From Pseudomonas sp. Root562 (GTDB taxonomy: Bacteria; Pseudomonadota; Gammaproteobacteria; Pseudomonadales; Pseudomonadaceae): a DNA stretch of 64,000 bases. A program made the translations under genes and the position numbers. Numbering within the stretch: the stretch's first letter is position 1; each line of letters opens with the position of its first letter. Positions 49,995-59,222 of this stretch are shown here, in pieces. The notes below the pieces were generated by a model. That model was given only the letters and a program-made list of their open reading frames with translations. It ran no database searches and had not been told where the DNA came from. The stretch spans positions 551,601-615,600 of the forward strand of contig NZ_LMGK01000025.1 in assembly GCF_001427125.1 (NCBI RefSeq), read 5' to 3'.

Positions 49995-51674
49995 TCAAGA
50001 TTTATCTCCAAGATCGTAAGCCCGGGCGATCAGTTCGGCCACTTCATCACGGCGTACGGTCGAACCCTTACTCGAGTCAGGTACCACCGTTGTGACACGA
50101 CCTTGCGCAACCAAAAACCTGGCAGCTTCAACCCACTCAGCCCGGGTGACCGGTTTGCTCGCTTCGAACGCCGGTCCACTTTTCATCCAGCCATTGGAAA
50201 CCACAATCCGGGCTTGATCAAACAATGGGGAATCCGTCGGCATATCCGTGAAGCCAGCGCGTGTGTCGACCTTCATCTCACCGGCCAACGTCATCTGCAA
50301 CGTGTTGGCTAACTCGCCTCGGGTAATGGCACGGGCCGGCTCAAAGGCGTTTGCTTCGTTACAGGTCATCAGCCCGCGGAAAACTACTGCCCGCACCGCA
50401 TCGGAGGCCTGATTGGCCGGGATGTCGGCGGGTACGTTTTTTTGCGCAGGTCTCAATCTCGCATCAACCGGCGTGACATCCAGACTCACGCCCTGTGCGG
50501 TGTAGTTGGTCAATGAGTCATAAGTCTTGCTGTGTGCAACAAAACCCGGGGCCTTGGTGAAATCAAACCGGTACCCGTAATGGTATCCATTGGCAGGATT
50601 GTATCGAGTCATCAGCCCCGATTGACGGGTAGCTGTGTTGTCCGCCAGACCATACAGCACCGCCCGGCGCATCGCCGCCACTGCCGATAGGTCTGTAATC
50701 AATTGGTTACCCACCAGATACTCATCGCCCGGCTTGATGACCTCCTTGCCTTCAGCCGGTAAGACTGCATTTGTCGAAAGGTTGTAATGATCGCCGTTGC
50801 CCAGCATCGCGAGCTGCACGTTATGCAATTCAGTGCCATAGACGCCGAACCGCTTGGTCGCATGGCTGGCATCCATCACCGTCAAATAACCCTCGCCAAT
50901 GACCTCGATCCGACCGTCAGGCTTCACCCACATGGCGGTGTTGGTATCTAACCCGAAACCCTTGCCGCGTGGGTCGTCGACCAGATAACTGGCCATGCGC
51001 GCGGTTCGCCCGGTACTGGTTTCTTCGAGTTGATCCAGGTGCTGATCGATTATCCCGGCCTTGAACAGGCCAGAGCCCTTGAGCAATGCCGCACCACGCT
51101 GCCCGGAAGACTTCGCTACACCGAAGTCCAGCGTGTCCATGACAACCCCGTAAGCCGTCGGCATCTTTGCGCCGAGAATACTCGCCCCCGCGCTCGTGCC
51201 ACCAATGACTCCGCCCCGCTCATACACTTTGCGCACGGCTTGCATCGCCAGCGAATCACTGCCATCAGCGTTAAACAACGCTTTGGCAATTCGCGCTTGA
51301 TCGCCACCCACAAACCACACGGCACTTGCCTCAGTGATCGGCCTGACGGCTTCGGGATCATTCATTGTTTGTGCGTAATTTTTGCTGTCGATCGACGCAA
51401 TCGTGACGTGAGAAGCCGGCACACCCAACGCCACCAGCTCGGATTGAAAGCGCTTACTTGAACCCAGGCTTGCACTGGCAGTGGGGAAAATCACAATCCT
51501 CGCCGCACCAGACCCGCCCGCCAGATCCACGAATTTGTGATACACGGGCAAATTGCTGGCCCTCAGCATGCCCCCTACCGCCAGTAAATGGCCATCCGCG
51601 AGCACCGACGTCGCTGAAGAAGCGATAGCCAACGCGACCAAAACCCTGCCCTTTCTCACTTTGCTCATCCGCAT
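49995..51674 (-). CDS. cphE: Exported cyanophycinase (peptidase S51) with SLH domains, CphE-like
   Basis: 559 residues from the ATG at 51674. Signal peptide to about residue 27 (ATSVLA). The catalytic domain carries the Ser nucleophile in GGVIGGTSAGAS (Ser161), with WFVGGDQARIAKALF before it and GLDTNTAMWVKPDGRIEVIG after it. Roughly residues 420-555 hold two or three S-layer-homology-like repeats (FEPARAITRGELANTL, FEASKPVTRAEWVEAARFLV, VRRDEVAELIARAY). Extracellular CphE of Pseudomonas cuts cyanophycin to beta-Asp-Arg dipeptides. It is divergent from an amino-acid binding protein gene. Confidence 0.88.
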   Translation of the reverse strand: MRMSKVRKGRVLVALAIASSATSVLADGHLLAVGGMLRASNLPVYHKFVDLAGGSGAARIVIFPTASASLGSSKRFQSELVALGVPASHVTIASIDSKNYAQTMNDPEAVRPITEASAVWFVGGDQARIAKALFNADGSDSLAMQAVRKVYERGGVIGGTSAGASILGAKMPTAYGVVMDTLDFGVAKSSGQRGAALLKGSGLFKAGIIDQHLDQLEETSTGRTARMASYLVDDPRGKGFGLDTNTAMWVKPDGRIEVIGEGYLTVMDASHATKRFGVYGTELHNVQLAMLGNGDHYNLSTNAVLPAEGKEVIKPGDEYLVGNQLITDLSAVAAMRRAVLYGLADNTATRQSGLMTRYNPANGYHYGYRFDFTKAPGFVAHSKTYDSLTNYTAQGVSLDVTPVDARLRPAQKNVPADIPANQASDAVRAVVFRGLMTCNEANAFEPARAITRGELANTLQMTLAGEMKVDTRAGFTDMPTDSPLFDQARIVVSNGWMKSGPAFEASKPVTRAEWVEAARFLVAQGRVTTVVPDSSKGSTVRRDEVAELIARAYDLGDKS

Positions 51675-52049
51675 TTGCTCTTTTTGTGGGGAGAACATCA
51701 CTGGCTTCACAACCGACCATTACAGCGCCGACCTGTAAATTTTTCTTTCAGATTCATTACATATGAAAGTTTATACGCCGCATTTTTTGGCTGATCAAGG
51801 GCTTTGATCAGCGCTTAAAAAACCGGTTTCAGGCCACAAAATCTAATTTAATCGTTTTATTTCAATGATTTGTAGAATCTACAAGATCAGTTTTTTTCCA
51901 CGCATAGTGATTTTATTATTTTCTTGTTTTACATTGTATGAAAATAACTGTTTCATTGCCGTCATGGTGACTCCCGATTCAAGTCAAGCGCCATACGTGC
52001 TCGTCGACCCGTTCTACTTACCCTGATACCCGCTATAAGGAGTCGTACA
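51675..52049. promoter_or_regulatory. AT-rich divergent promoter region between cphE-like and binding-protein genes
   Basis: The 375 bp between the two start codons are much richer in A and T than the flanking genes. They contain a perfect palindrome TTGTAGA-A-TCTACAA (51871-51885). Several TGAAA/TTTCA pairs are also present, for example TGAAAATAACTGTTTCA near 51936-51954. These are the likely targets of the RpiR-type regulator three genes downstream. Confidence 0.5.
51871..51885. promoter_or_regulatory. Perfect palindrome TTGTAGA-A-TCTACAA, candidate RpiR operator
   Basis: Seven-base arms around a single central A. It resembles the TTGTAGT-type inverted repeats bound by some RpiR-family regulators such as HexR. 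It lies near the middle of the divergent promoter region. Confidence 0.45.
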
Positions 52050-52826
52050 ATGAAAACAATCACACTTCTCGGCGCTGTGGCGTTGGCCGCCATGAGCGCA
52101 TTCGCGATGGCAGAGGAACAGCCGCTGCGCATCGGTATCGAAGCGGCCTATCCACCCTTTGCGTCCAAGACAGCAAACGGCGCGATCTCCGGTTTCGACT
52201 ACGACATCGGCAATGCGCTGTGCGAGAAAATGGCGGTCAAATGTGTATGGACTGAGCAGCAGTTCGACGGATTGATTCCGTCCCTCAAGGTACGCAAGAT
52301 CGACGCAATCCTGTCCTCCATGTCGATAACCCCCGATCGGCTTAAATCGGTCGATTTCAGCAAAAAGTACTATCACACCCCCGGCAAGCTGGCGATGAAG
52401 GCCGGTACCGTTATCAACGACCCGCTTGTAGACCTGAAAGGCAAGCGAGTGGGCGTTCAGCGAGCGTCTACCTACGATCGCTATGCCAGTGACAAATTCG
52501 CCGCAGCGGGTATTGAAGTCGTGCGCTACGGCTCCCAGGGTGAAGCGTTCCTGGACCTGGCATCCGGACGCCTGGACGCCACCCTTGCCGACATCGTCAA
52601 CATCGATGAAGGTTTCATCAAAACCGATGCAGGCAAGGGTTTCGCATTGGTAGGCCCGGACTTCACCGATAAGAAATACTTCGGTAACGGCGCGGGTATT
52701 GCGGTACGCAAAGGCGATTCTGCAACCGCTGAAAAACTGAACGCCGCCATCGACGCCGTTCGCGCAGACGGTACCTATCAGAAGATTCAGAACAAGTACT
52801 TCAGCTACGACATCTACGGCGGCTGA
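52050..52826 (+). CDS. Cationic amino-acid type ABC transporter binding protein
   Basis: 258 residues, signal peptide to about residue 21 (FAMAE). LRIGIEAAYPPFASKTANGA and GFDYDIGNALCEKMAVKCVW are the hallmark start of the Lys/Arg/Orn/His (ArgT/HisJ/AotJ) binding proteins; ILSSMSITPDRLKSVDFSKK and GVQRASTYDRYASDKF are also conserved. Arginine-type specificity would fit the divergent cyanophycinase, which releases Arg-containing dipeptides. Permease and ATPase genes are absent, so it must dock on another transporter. A terminator-like stem follows. Confidence 0.92.
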   Translation: MKTITLLGAVALAAMSAFAMAEEQPLRIGIEAAYPPFASKTANGAISGFDYDIGNALCEKMAVKCVWTEQQFDGLIPSLKVRKIDAILSSMSITPDRLKSVDFSKKYYHTPGKLAMKAGTVINDPLVDLKGKRVGVQRASTYDRYASDKFAAAGIEVVRYGSQGEAFLDLASGRLDATLADIVNIDEGFIKTDAGKGFALVGPDFTDKKYFGNGAGIAVRKGDSATAEKLNAAIDAVRADGTYQKIQNKYFSYDIYGG

Positions 52827-52834
52827 TCACTTGC

Positions 52835-52872
52835 GCAGGAGTCGTGTTTCAGCGACTCCTGCCTGCCTTTTT
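52835..52872 (+). terminator. Strong hairpin with T-run between binding-protein and deacylase genes
   Basis: GCAGGAGTCG and CGACTCCTGC form a perfect 10-bp stem with an 8-base loop, followed by CTGCC and five T. It ends 12 bp before the next ATG. Likely a partial terminator that makes the binding protein more abundant than the downstream enzyme. Confidence 0.75.
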
Positions 52873-52884
52873 CAGGAACTCTCC

Positions 52885-53997
52885 ATGCAACACATTGAGC
52901 ACTTGCTACCCTGGGGCAGCCCGGGTATCGAACGACGTCTGTCGGTTTTTCGTTTTGGTAGCGGCCCTCGCAAAGCCTACATTCAGGCGTCGCTGCACGC
53001 GGATGAATTGCCGGGCATGCGCGTAGCGGTCGAGCTGAAAAAGCGCTTGCGCGAGTTGGAGCAAGAAGGTCGGCTGAACGCAACGATTGAACTGGTTCCG
53101 GTAGCCAATCCCATCGGGTTGTCACAGATGTTTCAAGCCACTCATCAGGGGCGATTCGACTTTGCCAGCGGCAAAAATTTCAATCGGGATTTCCCCTCAC
53201 TCGGGGAACCGGTGGCTGCTCGGGTTACCGGGCGCCTGGGCGGACAGGCCAAGGATAATGTGGCAGTCATTCGAGCAGCCATGCACGAAGCGCTGAACGA
53301 ACTGCCTCAAGCGACCTCAGCGCTTGAAGGGTTGCAACGCCTTTTGTTGACTCACGCTTGTGATGCCGATGTAGTGCTTGATCTGCATTGCGACTTCGAG
53401 TCAATTCTTCTGCTTTATAGCCTGCCGCAGCTTTGGGACTCACTTGAGCCATTGGCAAACCGACTCGGCGCCGGCGCGGCTTTACTGGCCGAAGCGGCCG
53501 GCGGCGATTCCTTTGACGAAGCATGCTCCACCCCTTGGCTCCAGTTGGCCAGGCAATTTCCAGACGCATCCATTCCGATGGCTTGCATGGCAACGACCAT
53601 AGAACTGGGCGGTATGGCGGACACCGGTCACGTCGCTGCCCAAGCCCATGCAGAAGCCATTCTGGCGTACCTGGGCGACCTGAAGATGATCAGCGGCGAA
53701 TGGCCATATGTCCCCCCCTCCTACTGTGAAGCCACGCCATTTGCAGGGGCGCAATATGCTTATGCACCACACGCCGGGGTCGTTTCATTCCTGGAACCGT
53801 TGGGTGCACGAGTAAACAAAGGGGACGCGCTCTTTGAAGTCTTCGATCCAATCACTGACCTTCATACACGGGTTTGCGCTACTACCAACGGCGTGCTCTA
53901 CGCCCGTGAGCGCCTGCGATTTGCCCAACCCGGCCTGTGGCTGGCCAAGGTCACAGGCAGCGACCCCATTCGTCATGGCCGACTCTTGACCGATTGA
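52885..53997 (+). CDS. M14-family zinc deacylase (succinylglutamate desuccinylase/aspartoacylase-like)
   Basis: 370 residues from the ATG at 52885 (CAGGAA upstream). Zinc ligands are His38 and Glu41 in AYIQASLHADELPGM and a later His in DADVVLDLHCDFES; the proton-shuttling Glu is probably in TTIELGGMAD. NPIGLSQMFQATHQGRFD and NFNRDFPSL are family blocks. Members split amide bonds of N-acyl amino acids. Placed after an amino-acid binding protein and near the cyanophycinase, it could hydrolyse beta-Asp-Arg or a related isopeptide (inference). The C-terminus has a barrel-sandwich-like extension (GVVSFLEPLGARVNKGDALF). Confidence 0.85.
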   Translation: MQHIEHLLPWGSPGIERRLSVFRFGSGPRKAYIQASLHADELPGMRVAVELKKRLRELEQEGRLNATIELVPVANPIGLSQMFQATHQGRFDFASGKNFNRDFPSLGEPVAARVTGRLGGQAKDNVAVIRAAMHEALNELPQATSALEGLQRLLLTHACDADVVLDLHCDFESILLLYSLPQLWDSLEPLANRLGAGAALLAEAAGGDSFDEACSTPWLQLARQFPDASIPMACMATTIELGGMADTGHVAAQAHAEAILAYLGDLKMISGEWPYVPPSYCEATPFAGAQYAYAPHAGVVSFLEPLGARVNKGDALFEVFDPITDLHTRVCATTNGVLYARERLRFAQPGLWLAKVTGSDPIRHGRLLTD

Positions 53998-54009
53998 GGC
54001 GGCACTCCC

Positions 54010-54993
54010 GTGATTTCGCTCGCTTCAGATACACTGGGGCAACTGATCGATAGGCCGACCCAACTTATGCTTCAAACTCCTCGCAATGCCACCGTTTATA
54101 CAGCGCCCATCATGCGCAACCTCGCCGAGGCTGTGCCGGATTTGCAACCGTCACTGCGCAAGGTGGCTGACTTCATCCTGCGTCATCCACTGAAGGCCGC
54201 AACCCTGACCATCGAAGAGCTGGCCCAGGAGTCTTTGACTTCGCCGGCAGCAGTCAATCGACTTGCTCGGGCGATAGGCCTGAAGGGCTACACGCAATTA
54301 AAGGTCGAGTTGGTCGCTACGTTGCAAGACATGGTTTCGCCCGTCGACAAGTTGCGCAATGAAATGGCCCACCGGCCCTTGGGGGAATTCGGTTTGACCG
54401 AGCAACTTCAAATCGCAACCAGTAACCTGAGCACGACCAACACCAACAATTCCTCAGAAGTGTTCGAAGCCTTTGTCAGTGCACTCATCCAGGCGCGTAA
54501 AATCTACATCCTTGGTTTTGGAAACAGTGCCTACATGGCAGGACTTGCCGCCTCCAACCTGATTCCCTTTATTGCCGATGCGCAGGCAATCAGTATGGAA
54601 GGTGGCAACGAGAACGCAGCCTATCGATTGGCATCCATCACGCCCGCCGACGTCCTTCTGGCGATCTCGCTGCCCCGTTACTCCCAAGACACACTGCAAT
54701 TAGCGAGATTTGCCAAAGAACGGGGAGCCTCGGTGCTAGCCATCACCGACTCGCCAGCATCGCCTTTGGCCAACATCGCGCATCACGCACTGTTTGCTGC
54801 GGCGAATCATCCAGTACTCATCAGCTCAAACTCGGCTGTTTTGGCGTTGATCGAGGGCTTGGTTGCCGCCGTCATGACGCGAAATAAGGAAGCAGTCAGG
54901 CTCTCTGCCGAGCTGACTGAAAGCGTGCTGTCCTACCTGCATGTTTCTGCCAATAGCAAGCCAAGCTCGAAGAGAAAGCCGCTCAGCCGTTAA
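54010..54993 (+). CDS. MurR/RpiR-family transcriptional regulator
   Basis: 327 residues from a GTG; an ATG at 54067 is an alternative that keeps the whole domain. The helix-turn-helix covers about residues 40-115 (LRKVADFILRHPLKAATLTI, TSPAAVNRLARAIGLKGYTQ). The SIS domain about 150-280 carries KIYILGFGNSAYMAGLAASN and DVLLAISLPRYSQDTLQLAR. SIS domains in this family usually bind sugar phosphates, but RpiR proteins also control amino-acid and peptide uptake. It is 12 bp after the deacylase gene and so belongs to the same operon. Confidence 0.9.
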   Translation: MISLASDTLGQLIDRPTQLMLQTPRNATVYTAPIMRNLAEAVPDLQPSLRKVADFILRHPLKAATLTIEELAQESLTSPAAVNRLARAIGLKGYTQLKVELVATLQDMVSPVDKLRNEMAHRPLGEFGLTEQLQIATSNLSTTNTNNSSEVFEAFVSALIQARKIYILGFGNSAYMAGLAASNLIPFIADAQAISMEGGNENAAYRLASITPADVLLAISLPRYSQDTLQLARFAKERGASVLAITDSPASPLANIAHHALFAAANHPVLISSNSAVLALIEGLVAAVMTRNKEAVRLSAELTESVLSYLHVSANSKPSSKRKPLSR

Positions 54994-55170
54994 CACCTGT
55001 GAGAAATGGCCGTCGCGGCACAATTGACGCTCAACAATGTAACTTCAGTGGCGAAAGCTCGGCGAGTGAATTGGTCGCAATAGAGACGACAGTCAGGATC
55101 GGGTCGTTTGTGCGCAATTGCATGGACTTTAATGCACTAGCAGTAAATCCGAGCACCTGCTGCCCTTCCC

Positions 55171-57072
55171 TCACATTTCTACCTGAGTTCCCAATTCAAT
55201 CACTCTGTTCAGTGGCAATTTGAAATACTTCAAATTGCTGTTGGCGTTCTTCAACAGAAACGCGAACAGGCTCTCTCTCCAGCGCGCCATACCAATGCGC
55301 TTGGTGGGGATCACCGTCTCCCGGCTGAGGAAATAGGTCGTGCGCATCGGGCTGAAATCCAGCTCATTCAAGTGACAGAGACTCAAGGCCAAGGGTACAT
55401 CAGGCTCTTCCATAAAACCGAAGTGGAGACTGACACGGAAGAACCCTTCGCCATAGGCTTCTACCTCAAAGCGTCGATCAGCGGGTACCCGAGGGCTGTC
55501 TTCGGACACTACGGTGAGCAACACCACCTGCTCGTGCAGCACTTGGTTATGCAGCAGGTTGTGCAAGAGTGCATGGGGAACCGCATCGGCCCTGGCCGTC
55601 AGAAAAACCGCGGTGCCTTGCACCCGATGCGGAGGCTGTGAACGGATGCTGCTGATAAACAACGGCAGAGGTAGCGCGGTCTCGTCCAGACGCTCGACGA
55701 TGATCTTTCGCCCCCGCTTCCAAGTGGTCATCAAGATGAACAGGCCGATACCGGCAATGACCGGGAACGCGCCCCCCTGGAATATTTTCGGCGCATTGGC
55801 CGCGAAGTACAGGCTATCGACCAGCAGAAAGCCGAGCAGCATCGGGATGGCCAGCCAACGTGGCGTTTTCCAGAGGAGCAGCACGACAGCCGAAGACAGA
55901 ATGGTGGTGATCAACATGGTGCCCGTCACAGCGACCCCATAGGCAGCTGCCAATGCACTGGACGACTCGAAACCGATCACCAGCAGCACCACACCAACCA
56001 TCAACGCCCAGTTAACCGTGCCGATGTAGATCTGCCCCTGCTCCTGGCTTGAGGTGTGCTGGATAAACATCCGAGGGACGTAGCCTAGCTGGATGGCCTG
56101 GCGCGTCAGGGAGAAAGCACCGGAGATCACGGCTTGAGAAGCGATAATGGTCGCCAGTGTCGAAAGCGCGACCATCGGCAGCAGTGCCCAGCTCGGCGCG
56201 AGCAGATAGAACGGATTGCGTACAGCCTCCGGACTCTCAAGGATCAGGGCACCCTGGCCAAAATAATTGAGCACCAGCCCTGGCAACACCAGAAGGAACC
56301 AGGCACGGGAAATCGGCTTGCGGCCAAAGTGGCCCATGTCGGCATACAGTGCCTCTGCACCGGTCAAAGCCAGCACCACGGCACCCAAAATCGCAACGCC
56401 GATGCCTGGGTGAACCATGAAAAACTGCACGCCCCAAGCAGGATTGAGGGCTTGTAGCACTTCCGGGCGTTGCAAAATCCCGTAGATTCCAAGTGCACCC
56501 AACACCACAAACCACAGCACCATCACTGGGCCAAAGAGGATGCCGATACGCGCCGTTCCATGCTTCTGGATCAGGAACAGTGCCACCAGCACGATCACCG
56601 ACAAGGGCACCACCCAGTGCTCTATTCCGTCAAACGCCAGCTGAAGCCCCTCAACCGCAGAAAGCACCGAAATTGCCGGGGTAATCATGCTATCCCCGTA
56701 AAACAGTGCTGCCCCGAACAGACCGAGCAGAACCAGCACCTTACTCATGCGCGGAATCGGCGCTGCCGCACGGCGAGCCAAGGCGGTCAACGCCATAATG
56801 CCGCCTTCGCCCTGGTTGTCTGCTCGCAGAATGAATAACACGTATTTGATCGAGACGACCCAGATCAGCGACCAAAAGATCAACGACAGAATGCCTAGCA
56901 CGCCGTCGTGATTGACCTGAACACCGTAGTGACCGGAAAACACTTCCTTAAGCGTATAAAGGGGGCTGGTGCCGATGTCTCCGTAAACGACGCCGACAGC
57001 CGCGACGAGCATGCCCACGCCTGACGTTTTGGTTGAAGAGTTTTCGTGTGCAAGGGTCGCTGTTTCACTCAA
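55171..57072 (-). CDS. kup: Kup-type potassium uptake protein
   Basis: 633 residues from a TTG (an upstream ATG is out of frame), twelve membrane helices in the first 430 residues and a cytoplasmic C-terminal domain. VGVVYGDIGTSPLYTLKEVF near the N-terminus is the family signature, with AALFYGDSMITPAISVLSAV later. The family imports K+ with H+. The 177 bp between the RpiR stop and this convergent gene's end show nothing recognisable. Confidence 0.93.
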   Translation of the reverse strand: MSETATLAHENSSTKTSGVGMLVAAVGVVYGDIGTSPLYTLKEVFSGHYGVQVNHDGVLGILSLIFWSLIWVVSIKYVLFILRADNQGEGGIMALTALARRAAAPIPRMSKVLVLLGLFGAALFYGDSMITPAISVLSAVEGLQLAFDGIEHWVVPLSVIVLVALFLIQKHGTARIGILFGPVMVLWFVVLGALGIYGILQRPEVLQALNPAWGVQFFMVHPGIGVAILGAVVLALTGAEALYADMGHFGRKPISRAWFLLVLPGLVLNYFGQGALILESPEAVRNPFYLLAPSWALLPMVALSTLATIIASQAVISGAFSLTRQAIQLGYVPRMFIQHTSSQEQGQIYIGTVNWALMVGVVLLVIGFESSSALAAAYGVAVTGTMLITTILSSAVVLLLWKTPRWLAIPMLLGFLLVDSLYFAANAPKIFQGGAFPVIAGIGLFILMTTWKRGRKIIVERLDETALPLPLFISSIRSQPPHRVQGTAVFLTARADAVPHALLHNLLHNQVLHEQVVLLTVVSEDSPRVPADRRFEVEAYGEGFFRVSLHFGFMEEPDVPLALSLCHLNELDFSPMRTTYFLSRETVIPTKRIGMARWRESLFAFLLKNANSNLKYFKLPLNRVIELGTQVEM

Positions 57073-57445
57073 GGCGGCATCTCTCAGTTAACAGGGAATA
57101 ACTGCACGCCATCCTTGGGCAATACACTTTTCCACGGCCCTTGAAAAAGCCAGGCTCATGGACGTTATAAAAAACGCCGCCAGTATCGTTGCGGGCAGAA
57201 ATGCTGACCGTAAAGAAAGCGTAAAAAAGTTGCAGCACCACAGCAGGAATCTGGCTTTATGCGCTCCCGGTTCGCGGAACAAAACCATCGCGTAGGGTTC
57301 ATTTTCTCAATGGCAGATGTCACGCCGCGTCGAGGAAATCCATGCAGTGGCTAGGCCGGTGAATTTCTTCAGTTGATCGCGGTACGCTGATTGCCGTTGC
57401 CCCACAGACCAGATGTCCACTCAAACTAAATGAGGAAGTACGGGG

Positions 57446-57814
57446 ATGCGAATTATCGGGTTCATGGCGGTTGTGGCGCTCTTCGGTGCGACCTGCGTGG
57501 TTGCCCAAGGTGTTCACCAGGAACCCCGGCAAACCAAGGCGGACATCACGACCGACTACGCTGACGGGTTTTCCGGTGGCCCCGATTATTGGGACGTCGC
57601 AAACCTCTCAAGCGGCGAAACTCTCAACGTGCGCAGCGAGCCCGGTGTCGGCAAGCAGATCGTCGGCGCGCTAATGATCGGCGACCGAGTACGCAACCTG
57701 GGCTGCAAACCGGTGGGTTCCAGTCGTTGGTGCCAAATCGAGGCTGGCCTCAAGCAGAAGTTTACCGGTTGGGTAAACGGCAGGTATCTGCGCGAAGCCG
57801 CCGGCCCACCATAA
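57446..57814 (+). CDS. Exported SH3-domain protein
   Basis: 122 residues from an ATG with GGAAG upstream. Signal peptide to about residue 21 (CVVAQ). A bacterial SH3 (SH3b) domain follows at about 47-117: LSSGETLNVRSEPGVGKQIV, GDRVRNLGCKPVGSSRWCQI and TGWVNGRYLREA. Two cysteines (CKPVGSSRWC) could form a disulfide. Such proteins bind peptidoglycan or partners at the cell envelope. It is a lone gene between convergent and divergent neighbours. Confidence 0.85.
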   Translation: MRIIGFMAVVALFGATCVVAQGVHQEPRQTKADITTDYADGFSGGPDYWDVANLSSGETLNVRSEPGVGKQIVGALMIGDRVRNLGCKPVGSSRWCQIEAGLKQKFTGWVNGRYLREAAGPP

Positions 57815-57870
57815 GGTGCCACTTCCAGCAGCGCTGCCACGGGCTCGCTGCCTTGCGCGACAACGCTCGG

Positions 57871-58836
57871 TCAGTCGAGCAGCGTTTTGCTCTTCGTCAT
57901 AGTCAGGCTCAACAGTACCGAAACCAATATGATGCCGCCGACGGTCGCCAGCGACCATTGGATCGGCACGTGCCACCACGGCGCGACCAGCATCTTGCCG
58001 CCGATGAACACCAGTACGATGGCCAGGCCATATTTGAGCAAGTGGAAGCGGTAGGCCAGGTCGGCAAGCAGAAAATACAGTGCGCGCAACCCCATGATGG
58101 CGAAGATATTGGAGGTGAATATGATGAAGGGGTCGGTGGTGACAGCGAAGATAGCCGGGATGCTATCGACCGCGAAGACCAGGTCGCTGGCCTCGATCAG
58201 TACCAGCACCAGGAACATCGGCGTCGCCCAGCGCAGGCCGTTCTGGCGTACGAAGAAGCGCTCGCCATGAAAGCCATCGGTGATGCGAAGATGGCTACGC
58301 AGCCAGCGCAGCAAGGGGTTCTTTTCGAGGTCTGGCTGCTGGTTGGCGAAGATCAGCATCTTGATGCCGGTGATGATGAGGAAAGCACCAAAGACATAGA
58401 GTAGCCAGGCAAACTCCCGCACCAGCCAGACACCGGCGAAAATCATACCGGCGCGCATGATGATGGCGCCGAGCACGCCATAGAGCAGGACGCGGCGTTG
58501 CAGCTCTGGCGGCACGGCGAAGTAGCCGAAAATCATCACGAAAACGAACATGTTGTCGATCGACAGCGACTGCTCGATCAGGTAGCCCGTCAGGAATTCG
58601 AGCGTTGTACGCTGGGCGATTTCGGCGCCGAACATGCTGCGCAGATACCACCAGAGCAGGACGGCGAAGACCAGCGCCAGACTGATCCAGGCGATGACCC
58701 AGGCCAGCGCTTCGCGCACCGAAACACGATGCGCCTTGCGCCCGCCGAAGACGAACAGATCGAGGGCCAGCATGGCAAGGACGAATACGATGAAGGCGGC
58801 CCACATCCAGGGTTGGCCGACGCTGATGGCGGTCAT
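57871..58836 (-). CDS. TerC/Alx-family membrane protein
   Basis: 321 residues from the ATG at 58836 (GGAGA 6 nt upstream). Nine or so helices. The central motif EQSLSIDNMFVFVMIFGYFA is diagnostic, as is IEASDLVFAVDSIPAIFAVT. Members such as E. coli Alx export or sense manganese. The length fits Alx. A yybP-ykoY riboswitch, found before alx in enterics, was looked for and not recognised upstream. Confidence 0.9.
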   Translation of the reverse strand: MTAISVGQPWMWAAFIVFVLAMLALDLFVFGGRKAHRVSVREALAWVIAWISLALVFAVLLWWYLRSMFGAEIAQRTTLEFLTGYLIEQSLSIDNMFVFVMIFGYFAVPPELQRRVLLYGVLGAIIMRAGMIFAGVWLVREFAWLLYVFGAFLIITGIKMLIFANQQPDLEKNPLLRWLRSHLRITDGFHGERFFVRQNGLRWATPMFLVLVLIEASDLVFAVDSIPAIFAVTTDPFIIFTSNIFAIMGLRALYFLLADLAYRFHLLKYGLAIVLVFIGGKMLVAPWWHVPIQWSLATVGGIILVSVLLSLTMTKSKTLLD

Positions 58837-59222
58837 TGACTGTCTCCGCATGAAGCAGCAATAGGCTGGAGGAGTCATGCTAACGAGCCTGTTACATCAG
58901 CAAAAATCGTTTATTCATTGCCAATAGTTCGTTTTTTACGAAGTGTTGATTCAGGTGCTGAACTGCCGGCAATCGCATTGGTTGTGCTCCATGGTCAAGG
59001 CGGGTGGCATGGCCCGCGGTTCCAGCAGCCCCGTTTACTGCGCGGCCGTGATGAAAAGGTCTGCTATATCCTTCACCAGCCCTGGCAACTGGCAAGCCGG
59101 TGATGCAGGCGTATATTGATAGTGTCGATCCAGGTAGTGAGGCGATAAAAGATCGCCAATGGTGGGACAAGCGAAAGTGCTGGGGGCGCTAGCCAACAAC
59201 CCAGAACGTTTGGAGGTGTCAC
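58837..59222. other. Divergent promoter region without recognisable gene
   Basis: About 385 bp between the TerC and universal-stress genes. No good FNR/ANR box or riboswitch fold was found by eye. Open frames lack family features. GGAGGTGTCAC at the right end is the ribosome binding site of the stress protein. Confidence 0.5.

Noticed and set aside
57088..57288. 66-codon open frame upstream of kup with a hydrophobic stretch
   Set aside because: No good start signal; lies in the likely kup promoter region, and the hydrophobicity alone is not convincing.
58837..59000. Possible yybP-ykoY manganese riboswitch before the TerC gene
   Set aside because: The conserved loop sequences of that riboswitch class could not be found in either orientation.
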